In this document: positions 25,062 to 33,351 of the stretch, in pieces
How the letters are laid out: each line of letters begins with the position of its first letter
Position numbering within the stretch: position 1 is the stretch's first letter
DNA from: Paractinoplanes tereljensis
GTDB taxonomy: Bacteria; Actinomycetota; Actinomycetes; Mycobacteriales; Micromonosporaceae
DNA: 64,000 bases
NCBI RefSeq assembly: GCF_016862435.1
Contig: NZ_BOMY01000041.1
Coordinates: 310,001 to 374,000 of the forward strand
Direction of reading: 5' to 3'
Notes under the pieces: model-generated
The model's database searches: none
The model's input: only the letters and a program-made list of their open reading frames with translations
Told to the model about the DNA's origin: nothing
Program-made: the position numbers and the translations under genes

Positions 25062-25991
25062 ATGGCAGATGCGCGGCGGGCGACGCTGAAGGACGTGGCG
25101 GCGGCGAGCGGGGTGTCCCGGGCGACGGTCAGCTTCGTCCTCAACGCCACCCCGAACCAGACGATCTCGCCGGCCACCCGGGCGCGCGTCCTGCAGGCCG
25201 TGCGCGACCTCGGGTACAAGCCGCACACCATCGCCAGGGCGCTGCGCGAGGGCGCCTCCCGGATAGTGATCATGCACATCGACACCGGCCTGGAGGGCAA
25301 CTACTCGCGAAGCTACATCCGGGGCCTCGACCAGGAACTCGCGCTGCACGACCACGTTCTGCTGGTACGACACGGTCCAGCCACCGCCGAAGCCACCCGC
25401 CAGGCGCTCGACACCATCAATCCGCGCGCGATCCTCCAGTTCGGCGAGCCGTACCTGACCGGACACGAACTCGACGACTACGGCGGCGGCCGGCTCGACG
25501 GCCTGGCCGCGCACGCCGCCATCCAGATCGGCCATCTCGCCGAACGCGGGCATCGCCACGTCGCGCTGGCCATCGGCGAGCAGGCGCCGCTGGTCAAGAC
25601 ACGGCTGCGCTTCACCCGCGACGCCCTGCGGACCTGCGGCCTCGCCCCCCTCGTCGAGCTCGTCGTGCCCCGGCCCCGGGCAGCGGGAGCAGCGGCGGTC
25701 GCTACGTTCCGCAATGCGCATCCGGAGGTCACCGCGATCGCCGGCTACGACGACGACGTCGCGCTGCGCACCCTGACCGCCCTGGCCGACCTGGGTGTCG
25801 CGGTGCCGGACGAGGTCGCGGTCATCGGCTTCGACGACACCGAATACGGCGCCCTGTTCAATCCGGCGCTGACCACCGTCCACATCGATGCCGAGGCGCA
25901 CGGCCGGCGCACCGCCCGCTCCATTCTCGGCCTCGACATGACGGATCTGATGTCGAAACCGGCCAGCGTGATCGTCCGCGCATCGGCATAA
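25062..25991 (+). CDS. LacI-family transcriptional regulator
   Basis: 309 residues from ATG 25062. The helix-turn-helix and hinge helix are canonical: TLKDVAAASGVSRATVSFVLN, then ARVLQAVRDLGYKPHTIARAL. The rest is a periplasmic-binding-protein-like effector domain with the usual VPDEVAVIGFDDTEY near the end. It is somewhat short, as the N-terminal lobe lacks some loops. It is divergent from the demethylase operon over a gap carrying a LacI-type dyad, so it most likely represses that operon until an effector (perhaps the methoxylated substrate or its product) binds. Confidence 0.9.
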   Translation: MADARRATLKDVAAASGVSRATVSFVLNATPNQTISPATRARVLQAVRDLGYKPHTIARALREGASRIVIMHIDTGLEGNYSRSYIRGLDQELALHDHVLLVRHGPATAEATRQALDTINPRAILQFGEPYLTGHELDDYGGGRLDGLAAHAAIQIGHLAERGHRHVALAIGEQAPLVKTRLRFTRDALRTCGLAPLVELVVPRPRAAGAAAVATFRNAHPEVTAIAGYDDDVALRTLTALADLGVAVPDEVAVIGFDDTEYGALFNPALTTVHIDAEAHGRRTARSILGLDMTDLMSKPASVIVRASA

Positions 25992-26002
25992 AAGCGGCAC
26001 AC

Positions 26003-26008
26003 TATACT
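26003..26008 (+). promoter_or_regulatory. -10 element for a leaderless tetR transcript
   Basis: TATACT ends nine bases before the GTG at 26017, so transcription would start at or next to the start codon. No ribosome site is present. This is the classic arrangement for a leaderless mRNA in actinomycetes. Confidence 0.5.
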
Positions 26009-26016
26009 CACCGTTC

Positions 26017-26616
26017 GTGAACAGCGAAGAGCGGCGGGAGCGAATCCTGCGCAAGGCCGCCGCCCTGTTCACGGTGCACGGATACGCCGGCGTCAGCATG
26101 AACGACGTACTCGTCGCCGTCGGTGGTTCGAAAGGCACGCTGTACCGGTATTTCACCGACAAGACCGACCTGTTCCGGTCGACGGTGGAGATGTTGATCG
26201 ATGAGCGCAACAAACCTCTGAGGTCCTTCCATCCGAGCGACTCCGACCCGGCGAAGGCGCTGCGGGAATTCGGCCGGCATTCCGCCGCTGTGGTTCTCGA
26301 ACCCGGGGCGATCGCCCTGCACCGGCTGATCACGGCCGAGGCGGTCCGGGTCGAGGGCCTCGGCCAGACGTTCTTCCAGCACGGCCCGGCCGTCGGATAC
26401 ACCGTCCTGGCCCATTACCTCGACACACTCACCGCATCGGGCCTGGTCGCGATCGACGACACGATGCTCGCCGCCGCGCAGCTCTATCACGCGATGGTCG
26501 GGGCGTTGCAGATGCGATTGCTGATCAACGCCGACGACCGGCCCACCGCGGCCGAGATCGAGGCGAGCATCTCCGCCGCGGTGGACACGTTCCTCAACGG
26601 CGCCGGGCGTGGATAG
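26017..26616 (+). CDS. TetR-family transcriptional regulator
   Basis: 199 residues from GTG 26017. The N-terminal DNA-binding domain is typical (RRERILRKAAALFTVHGYAG, then VGGSKGTLYRYFTDK), followed by an all-helical ligand domain with a C-terminal half of the AcrR_C type. It stands between lacI and the broken demethylase gene, 25 bases after lacI. The pair of 20-bp palindromes at 27772 and 27854, in the divergent control region 1.2 kb away, have the size and symmetry of TetR sites and are the likely targets. Confidence 0.88.
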   Translation: MNSEERRERILRKAAALFTVHGYAGVSMNDVLVAVGGSKGTLYRYFTDKTDLFRSTVEMLIDERNKPLRSFHPSDSDPAKALREFGRHSAAVVLEPGAIALHRLITAEAVRVEGLGQTFFQHGPAVGYTVLAHYLDTLTASGLVAIDDTMLAAAQLYHAMVGALQMRLLINADDRPTAAEIEASISAAVDTFLNGAGRG

Positions 26617-26619
26617 CCG

Positions 26620-27734
26620 TCAGCTCCTGCCGATCGGGAACGGCCGTTCGACGACGGTCGCACCGATGGTCGTCTGGACGTGCCGTTCAACGGCCGGGTT
26701 GGCGGAGCCGCCGTTCGGCTCGCCCCACACGAGCTCCACCCGGTCGCCGTAGCCGACCTGTCCATCGAGCATGCATACCGAGATCCAGCCCCGGACGTTC
26801 GCGGTGTAGCTGCACAGCGTCGAGACACCGATCAACTCGCCCTCGCGTTCCACCCGGTCGAACTGCGAGGCCGCGTAGAAGGCGGCCGGCGTGTCGATGT
26901 ACTTGAACCGCTTCTCCCCCGGCTCGTACATGCCGGCGAAGATCCGGGCGACGTCGTCGCGGTCCCACGCGAGCCACGCCTTGCGGCGATGCGGCCGGTC
27001 GCGCATCCCCTCCAGGGCGTCTCGGCCGATGAAGTCGTGGTCGAACTTCAGGATGTGCCCGTACCCGAGGTCCCAGGGGGTGACGTAGTAGTCGCGAACG
27101 TCGCCGGAGACGAAGCTGCCGCCCAGCGACCGGACATGCGGTGGTTGAGCCCGGTGACCTGACGTCCCCCGATGCGGAAGCGACCCATCGTGAAGAACGG
27201 GATGGCCGGCATCGGGCCACCGTTGACCTTCTCGAAGATCTGGGCCGCGTACGGGCCCTGCAGTTGCAGCCGGTAGAACTCTCGGCCGTGCGAATTCTGC
27301 GCGGTCCGCTCGTCGCGGCGCCAGGTGACGTCGTAGCCGCCGGTCTCGGCGTGGAACTGCACCCAGTTCAAGGCCGGCGGCCGCCCGACGATGCGCACCG
27401 CGTTGTCGTCGAGACAGAACAGGATGCAGTCACCGATCATGTAACCGTCGTGGTTGACCGCGACCAGCTGTTTGGCCTTCAGCGGCCCGAACCCGGTGAA
27501 GCTGTTGGCCCCGACGTCGGACAGCAGCCGGTAGCAGTCGGGCCCCTCGATGGTCAGATCCGTCATGTGATGCGACAGATCCATCAGAGCCGCGCTGGTA
27601 CGCCAGCTCTCCTGCTCGTCACGCCAGTTGGTGAACTCCGCCCGGATCGGGAACGGGTACGGTCCGGACCGGCCGCTACGCATCAGGGCCAGCGGATCCC
27701 CGGCCTCCCGGATCGCGTCCTCGAGACTTGCCAT
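26620..27734 (-). pseudogene. Second LigM/DesA-type demethylase, broken by internal deletion and frameshift
   Basis: The gene starts well: ATG 27734 with GGAAGGAAGG upstream, and a frame with the LigM blocks LMDLSHHMTDLTIEG, ALNWVQFHAETGGYD and LQLQGPYAAQIFEK. Right after LNHRMSG (about 27137) the frame turns to nonsense, while another frame carries on with LGGSFVSGDVRDYYVTP, DHDFIGRDALEG and a normal C-terminus ending at 26620. In LigM about 80 residues lie between these blocks. Those codons, including the ESGWIPSP region, are gone and the reading frame is shifted. The product cannot be functional. The rest is well preserved, so the loss looks recent. Confidence 0.85.
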
Positions 27735-27771
27735 CAGCCTTCCTTCCGTCAGGAGCTGCGCTAACGGACGG

Positions 27772-27791
27772 ACCGTACCGTACGGTACGGT
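27772..27791. promoter_or_regulatory. Perfect 20-bp palindrome, TetR-type operator O1
   Basis: ACCGTACCGTACGGTACGGT is a perfect palindrome 38 bases upstream of the broken demethylase start. It contains nested ACCGTAC/GTACGGT half-sites, a form common among TetR-family operators. Confidence 0.65.
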
Positions 27792-27853
27792 GGCACAGGT
27801 CACAACCTAAGCTTGCAAGATTTCGAGAATGACAAACCCTTAACACGCCCTGT

Positions 27854-27873
27854 ACCGGACGGTACGGTCCGGT
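27854..27873. promoter_or_regulatory. Near-palindrome related to O1, TetR-type operator O2
   Basis: ACCGGACGGTACGGTCCGGT is symmetric at 18 of 20 positions and matches O1 at most positions. It ends two bases before the ATG at 27876, so a bound repressor would block the divergent gene's transcript start or ribosome access. The centre-to-centre distance to O1 is 82 bases. Confidence 0.6.
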
Positions 27874-27875
27874 CC

Positions 27876-29234
27876 ATGACCTCAGGACAGCAGCGCGCCA
27901 TCTACGAGCAACTGCTCGCCAACCGGAACGCACCCTTCATCCAGCAGCGGCCCGCGATGTTCAGCCCCGCCGCAGCAGCCCAGGACGCCGCGAACCCAGC
28001 CGGCACCTACGGCCTGTTCGCCCAGCTGATGCTGCCGCTGCACTACACCGACTGGGCCGACGAGACCGCCGCCCACGTCACGTCCTGCTACCTCGGTGAC
28101 TGGACACCGCTCAACAAGATCCTGATTCGCGGTCCGCAGGCACTCGCGTTCCTCAGCACCCTCAGCCCGGCGAACCTCAGCGACTTCGCACTCGGCCAGA
28201 TCAAGCACCACGTGCAGCTCGACGACAATGGCTTCGTCGCCTCCGAAGGCGTGCTCTGCCGCCTCGGTGAGGAAGAGTTCCTGTACACCGCCGGCAGCGG
28301 CGACTGGTTGGCCTGGCAGTTCAGCAAGGGCACCTGGAACGCCGAGATCAGCGACATCAGCCCCGACCGGTTCATCTTCGGCGTCCAAGGCCCGCAATCG
28401 CTGCACGTCCTCGAGAAGGCCACCGGTCAGAGCCTGCGCGACATCGCCTTCAACCACAGCCGCCCCGCCGAACTCGACGGCATCCCGCTCCGCGTCCTGC
28501 GCACCGGGATCTCCGGCGAACTCGGTTACGAGCTACACGGCGCCGCCGAACACGCCAGCACCATCTGGTCGGCGGTCGCCGAGGCCGGCGCCGGCTTCGG
28601 TCTCCGACTGCTGGGCTTCGGATCGCAGTCCGTGCAACACATCGAGGCCGGCATCGCCACCAACGGGTTGGACTACATGCCCGCCGCGGGCATCACCCCC
28701 GGGGCACCTACCCAGTTCCGGCACCGCCCCATCGGTGGCAGCTTCGTCCCGGCGGCGTTCACCGACTACTTCCGCAAACCCGGCGAACTCGGATGGGGCC
28801 CGCGCAAAGCCGTCCCCGCACATGACTTCATCGGCCGCGACGCCTTCGCCGCCGACCTCGCCGCGGCCCACGCCGGCGAGCTGCGCACTCTTGCCGGCCT
28901 GCGTTGGAACGACGACGACGTCACCGCCGTCTTCGCCTCCCTGTTCGGCGCCTCGCCGGCCGAACAGATGCAGCTCCCCCGCTTCAACGGCCCGGCGTTC
29001 GACCAGATCCTGGTCGACGGACAGCAAGCCGGGGTATCCACGGGCCGCGCCATGAGCATCAACGTGCACGGAACGATCTCACTCGGCGTAATCGCCCCCC
29101 GCTACGCCACCCCCGGGACCGAGGTAACCATCCTGTGGGGCCGACCCGGCACCCCCCAACGCGAGATCCGCGCCACCGTCACCACGCTCCCGTTCAAACC
29201 TGACCACCGCCGCACCGACGTCACTCACCTTTGA
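27876..29234 (+). CDS. Divergent GcvT/LigM-family methyltransferase (probable demethylase)
   Basis: 452 residues from ATG 27876; the frame opens earlier at 27813 but only through the operator region. The fold is recognisable: ILIRGPQALAFLSTL, IFGVQGPQSLHVLEKATG, RTGISGELGYELHG, VPAHDFIGRDAF and a C-terminal barrel with ITILWG-like VTILWGRPG. It differs from LigM in the N-terminal 60 residues and lacks the ESGWIPSP block, having HIEAGIATNGLDYMPA instead. It should bind THF and transfer a methyl or methylene group, but the donor is probably different from that of the operon enzyme. The start codon is immediately next to operator O2. Confidence 0.75.
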   Translation: MTSGQQRAIYEQLLANRNAPFIQQRPAMFSPAAAAQDAANPAGTYGLFAQLMLPLHYTDWADETAAHVTSCYLGDWTPLNKILIRGPQALAFLSTLSPANLSDFALGQIKHHVQLDDNGFVASEGVLCRLGEEEFLYTAGSGDWLAWQFSKGTWNAEISDISPDRFIFGVQGPQSLHVLEKATGQSLRDIAFNHSRPAELDGIPLRVLRTGISGELGYELHGAAEHASTIWSAVAEAGAGFGLRLLGFGSQSVQHIEAGIATNGLDYMPAAGITPGAPTQFRHRPIGGSFVPAAFTDYFRKPGELGWGPRKAVPAHDFIGRDAFAADLAAAHAGELRTLAGLRWNDDDVTAVFASLFGASPAEQMQLPRFNGPAFDQILVDGQQAGVSTGRAMSINVHGTISLGVIAPRYATPGTEVTILWGRPGTPQREIRATVTTLPFKPDHRRTDVTHL

Positions 29235-29288
29235 CCGTCAGTTCGAGGCCCGTCGCCCCGCCGGCCAAAGAGGATGGTGAGTTCCCTG

Positions 29289-29858
29289 TCAGTACGCGCC
29301 TTCCCCGTGCAGTACCGCCAGCAGTTCCCTGTGCAGGCCGGGAGCCGCGGCCAGGATGTCGGTGCAACCGGGCTTCCAGGACTCGCCGAGCAGATCGGTG
29401 ACCACGCCGCCCGCCTCGGTGACGAGCAGGACACCCGCGGCCACCCCGATCAGGTCGCACTCGTACTGCCAATACGCGTCGACATGACCTCCGGCGAGAT
29501 CGAGCAACGGGAACGTGCTGGGCACCGTGGAACGGATGAACAGAACCTTGTCCAGCAGGGCCGCCACGGCGTCGCCGAAGCGCCGGTTCTGAGTGCGGGG
29601 CTGGGTCATCGTGACGATCGCCGCGTCAACATCCGTCTTCACCGACACCGCGAGAGGTTCACCGTTGCGGAAAGCACCCGCGCCCCGCACCGCGGTCCAG
29701 GTCCGGTCACCGACCGGCTGGTGGACGACCGCGAGCACCGGCACGTTGTCCGTGATCAGGGTGACGGTCACCGCCCACTGGTCCATGCCGTGCACGTAGT
29801 TGACGGCACCCTCGGTCGGGTCGACAGCCCACCACTCACCAGGCGGGAGTGCTGTCAT
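29289..29858 (-). pseudogene. Inositol monophosphatase-family fragment lacking its N-terminal third
   Basis: From ATG 29858 the frame gives 189 residues, compared with about 260-280 for the family. It begins at EWWAVDPTEGAVNYVHGM, the metal-binding motif that normally lies near residue 80-90, and continues properly to the second motif region CDLIGVAAGVLLVTEAGG and the end. The upstream EE metal ligands are absent, there is no ribosome site, and sequence 5' of it is unrelated. It is best read as a 5'-deleted remnant; a short expressed form cannot be excluded. Confidence 0.65.
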
Positions 29859-29925
29859 GATTGATCCGCGTGCAATTGATCTTTGAGCAGGTTGCGGCGG
29901 GTCCGTCACGCCAAAGACTTCGGCC

Positions 29926-30258
29926 TCAGCGGCACACCGTGCCGAGGGTGAGGCCCAGGCAGCAGCCGACCGTGGTGGCGGCCAGCACCGCGGCGGCGGC
30001 CCGGCCGGCGACCTCGGCCGGGCGGCGCCGCCGCCAGGTGAACGGGAGGGCCTGTTCCAGCACGACCAGGGCCACCCAGCCGAGCAGGACCAAGGGGAAT
30101 CGCAGGTCCCAGGCCGGGTCGGCGAAGGCGCTGGCGTTGCCGCTCGCACCGTAGTTGGAGCAGTCCTGCTGGCTGACGACCGGCTGCAGAGCGACCGTCA
30201 GCACCGCTACCAGGACACCCCCGCCCAGCAGCGCCCAGAAACCGGCCAAGCGTGTCAC
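29926..30258 (-). CDS. Small membrane protein, three predicted helices
   Basis: 110 residues from GTG 30258, chosen because GGGGGAG lies six bases upstream (an ATG at 30309 has no such site). Hydrophobic segments at about residues 4-26, 53-70 and 85-107 flank a loop with a single cysteine region (QQDCSNYGASGN). I do not recognise a family. It sits after the ABC exporter genes, 64 bases downstream, and could belong to that transcript. Confidence 0.55.
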   Translation of the reverse strand: MTRLAGFWALLGGGVLVAVLTVALQPVVSQQDCSNYGASGNASAFADPAWDLRFPLVLLGWVALVVLEQALPFTWRRRRPAEVAGRAAAAVLAATTVGCCLGLTLGTVCR

Positions 30259-30322
30259 TGCGACTCCCCCGATGATCAACTCTGGCGGTTGCGCAGGCAA
30301 TACAAGCACCCGAGATCAAGCG

Positions 30323-32566
30323 CTACTCGGTGCGCAGGGCCACCGCCGTTCGGGTTCGGGCGGCCCAACCCGCCGGCAGCAGGGCTCCGCCGGCCGCCAG
30401 GAACAGGCCGGCCAGGGCCAGGATGGCCAGCAGGCCCACGGCGTACACGTCGATTGTGGATTCGGGCAGGCGGATGCCTGCGCCTTCGGCCATGGCCGGA
30501 ACGGCCCAGTGGTGCACCAGGTAGCCGGCGGGGACGCCGGCTAGGCCGCCGATCAGGCCGGGGATTCCGACCGAGGCGATGACCATCGCGGCGGTCTGCT
30601 TCGGGGTCATTCCCAGAGACTTGTGTACGCCGATGTCGTGCACCCGATCGCGCGAGTCGAGGACTACCGCGTTCAGGATGCCCAGCGCGGCCACCGACAC
30701 CAGCAGGGCCGTCAGCAGAGCCGTCAGCGAGTCCAGGATGACCAGCGTTCCGTCCGCGCCCTCGGCCTTGGTGGCCTCGGCGCTCAGGTGCTTGCTCTCC
30801 AGAGCCTGCAGGTACGCGGTGCGGTCGGTGCCGGGGGTCAGCTTGACGTACCACTCGAAGGTCTGGTCCTTCTGGTTGGGCAGGCTGGCCGCGTCGGTGT
30901 AGAGGTGGTTGTTGGCGCTGCCGTCGAACACCTCGCCTACCAGGGTGAGCGGGCCGTGGCCGGCGCCGGTGACCGTGTCTCCCACGTGCTTGCCGGTGGC
31001 GGTCAGGAAGCCGGTGGTGACTACGGCCTCGCCGGGGGCGGTGTACCAGCGGCCGGCGAGCATGTCGTAACCGGCGGCCCGGGCGTCGCCGACGGTGATG
31101 TTGCCCCGGGCGGCCTGGCGCAGCCCGTCCACCGTCACGTCGGCCGGGCCCCGGCCGTAGTAGCTTCCGGTTCCGGCCGTGGCGTCCAGGACCACGCGCG
31201 GGTCGCTGCCGTCCATCGGCGGCAGGACCAGCACGTCGGCCGAGGTCTCGGGTTTCTGGTCGGCCGCCTGGACCAGGCGCAGCGAGCTGGCCAGGCCGAT
31301 GGCGAACGTCGCCGCCGCCGTGCCGAGCGCGACCGTCAGCAGCATGACCAGCAGCCGGGCCGGTCGGGTGAACGGCTGGGCCAGGCCGATGCTGAGCGAC
31401 CTCGGCAGCCCGGACCGGGCGGCCAGGCGGGCGGCCAGGCGGCCACGGCCGCTCTGCGGGGTACGGCCCACGGCCAGCGCGTCGACCGTGCGCAGCCGGG
31501 CCGCCCGCCACGCGGCGGGGGCCGCCGTCGCGCCGATCACCAGCACCGCGGCGACGATCGCGGCGGCATCCACCCACGGGGTGACCGACATCGGGACGGT
31601 GCCGAACAGGTCGGCTACGTCGGCCGTCAGCGGGATCGCGAGCAGGTCGCCGGCGACGATACCGAGAGCCGCGCCGATCAGGCCGGGGATCAGGGCCTGG
31701 GCCAGGCAGGCCCGCACCACCTGGGCGGGAGTCAGGCCGAGCGCCTTCATCACCCCGATCCGGCGGGTGGCCGAGGCGATCGTCCCGGCGGTGACGTTGC
31801 CGATCACCAGGGCGGCCAGGGCCAGGCCGATCAGCCCGAACGCGCTCAGCAGCGGCACGAACAGCTGGGTACGGTGGGCGGCGTCGGCCCGGACGCCCAG
31901 CCAGGACTGGGTCTGCACGCCCGCGCCCAGAGCCGTCTGGTGTGCGGTCATCGCCGTCTCGGAACCGGCGTCGGCGTACCGGTAAAGCATCTGCCAGCCG
32001 GTCTGGCCCAGCGCGGCGACCCCCTCGGGGGTCATCCAGCCCTGCGCGGTCTGGCTGATCGACCGGGCCTCACCGACGACCTTGAGCGTGGATCCGTTGG
32101 TGAGGGTCAGGGCGGTTCCGGCGGGAAGCCGCAGATTGGTACGGACGATCACGATCTCGTCGGTGGCCCGGGGCCAGTGGCCGGACAGCAGGGTGGCCTT
32201 GTCGATCGCGTCGTTGCCCGGGGTGGCCCGGCCGGCCACCTGCATCGGCGGAAGCGTGGGGCCGCGGCCGGGGCCGTCGTCGAGCTTCGTCTCGACCGTG
32301 GTCACCGGGAACGGGCCGACCGCCTGCTGGGCCTGCGACGCGGTCGCCGCGGCCTGGTCCTTGGTGGTCTTGGCGGCGTCGAAGTACGCGGTCAGGTGGG
32401 CGCCGTGCTGCTTGGCGAACGCGTTGGCGAACGGGGCCGACGACGCGGCCAGCAGCAGGCCGGCCAGGACGGTCGCGGTCACGGCCATCGCGGTGGCCGC
32501 GACGATCACGATGGTGGCGACGCGGCGCCGCTGGGCTCCGCGCACGACGGTCCGGATCGCGCTCAT
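30323..32566 (-). CDS. FtsX-like ABC transporter permease
   Basis: 747 residues from ATG 32566, whose A is the last base of the ATPase stop codon. One N-terminal helix (14-40) is followed by an extracytoplasmic MacB-type domain, then two FtsX cassettes: three helices near 255-370 with IGVMKALGLTPAQV, a second extracytoplasmic domain, and three helices near 610-735 with IGVHKSLGMTPKQTAA. The duplicated layout is that of MacB/LolE/BceB-like permeases that use ATP to pull lipophilic compounds or signals off the membrane rather than transport them through it. A two-component system lies just upstream, divergent, a common pairing for antibiotic-sensing systems. Confidence 0.88.
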   Translation of the reverse strand: MSAIRTVVRGAQRRRVATIVIVAATAMAVTATVLAGLLLAASSAPFANAFAKQHGAHLTAYFDAAKTTKDQAAATASQAQQAVGPFPVTTVETKLDDGPGRGPTLPPMQVAGRATPGNDAIDKATLLSGHWPRATDEIVIVRTNLRLPAGTALTLTNGSTLKVVGEARSISQTAQGWMTPEGVAALGQTGWQMLYRYADAGSETAMTAHQTALGAGVQTQSWLGVRADAAHRTQLFVPLLSAFGLIGLALAALVIGNVTAGTIASATRRIGVMKALGLTPAQVVRACLAQALIPGLIGAALGIVAGDLLAIPLTADVADLFGTVPMSVTPWVDAAAIVAAVLVIGATAAPAAWRAARLRTVDALAVGRTPQSGRGRLAARLAARSGLPRSLSIGLAQPFTRPARLLVMLLTVALGTAAATFAIGLASSLRLVQAADQKPETSADVLVLPPMDGSDPRVVLDATAGTGSYYGRGPADVTVDGLRQAARGNITVGDARAAGYDMLAGRWYTAPGEAVVTTGFLTATGKHVGDTVTGAGHGPLTLVGEVFDGSANNHLYTDAASLPNQKDQTFEWYVKLTPGTDRTAYLQALESKHLSAEATKAEGADGTLVILDSLTALLTALLVSVAALGILNAVVLDSRDRVHDIGVHKSLGMTPKQTAAMVIASVGIPGLIGGLAGVPAGYLVHHWAVPAMAEGAGIRLPESTIDVYAVGLLAILALAGLFLAAGGALLPAGWAARTRTAVALRTE

Positions 32567-33219
32567 CAGGACGCCACCTGACCGTCGATGAGGCGTACGG
32601 TCCGGGTCGCGACCGCGGCCGCGAGGACCTCGTCGTGGGTGACCATGACGATGGTCTGGCCTTCGGCGTGCAGGTCGATCAGGAGTTTGCGCACCTCCGC
32701 GCCGGACGCGGTGTCCAGCGCGCCGGTCGGCTCGTCGGCGAGCAGCAGGGGTGGCTTGTTCATCAGTGCCCGGGCGACCGCGACCCGCTGCCGCTCCCCG
32801 CCGGAGAGCCGGCCGGGGTAGGCGTCGGCGTGCCGGTCGATGCCGAGCGTCTCGAGCAGTTGCTGGGCGCGCCGGCGGGACCCGGCCGACTTGCCGGCGA
32901 TCTGCGCGGGCAGCAGCACGTTGTCGGTGACGGTCAGGTCGTCGAGCAGGTTGAAGAACTGGAAGACCAGGCCGACGGTGGCCCGGCGGTAGCGGGCGGC
33001 GGCGGCCTCGCTCAGCCGGTCCACCCGGGTGCCGCCGACCGTGACCGTGCCCTCGGTGGGCCGGTCCAGGCCGGCGATCAGGTTGAGCAGGGTCGACTTG
33101 CCACTGCCGGACGGGCCGAGCAGGGCCAGGCACTCCCCCTCGGCGACGTGCAGGCTCAGGTGGTCCAGGGCGGCCTGGTCGCTCTCGTACCGGCGGCTCA
33201 CATCTACGACATCAATCAT
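32566..33219 (-). CDS. MacB/LolD-type ABC transporter ATPase
   Basis: 217 residues from ATG 33219; the frame continues upstream to 34089 but only as a shadow of the kinase gene. Walker A GPSGSGKST, Q-loop FQFFNLLDDLTV, signature LSGGERQRVAVARAL and Walker B LLLADEPTGALD are all present, and the FxxFNLL Q-loop is typical of the LolD/MacB class. It energises the overlapping permease. The upstream ribosome site is weak. Confidence 0.92.
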   Translation of the reverse strand: MIDVVDVSRRYESDQAALDHLSLHVAEGECLALLGPSGSGKSTLLNLIAGLDRPTEGTVTVGGTRVDRLSEAAAARYRRATVGLVFQFFNLLDDLTVTDNVLLPAQIAGKSAGSRRRAQQLLETLGIDRHADAYPGRLSGGERQRVAVARALMNKPPLLLADEPTGALDTASGAEVRKLLIDLHAEGQTIVMVTHDEVLAAAVATRTVRLIDGQVAS

Positions 33220-33351
33220 GGTTGGGGACGCTAGGGACGCCGGGGCACCGCGGTCGTCGGCCGGGAGAACCCCTTCGGCGGCCGGGGTCATCCTTGCGGC
33301 GTAGTCCAGCGATGGATGCGTACGGCTGGGCCGCCCGTACAGAATGGGCCG

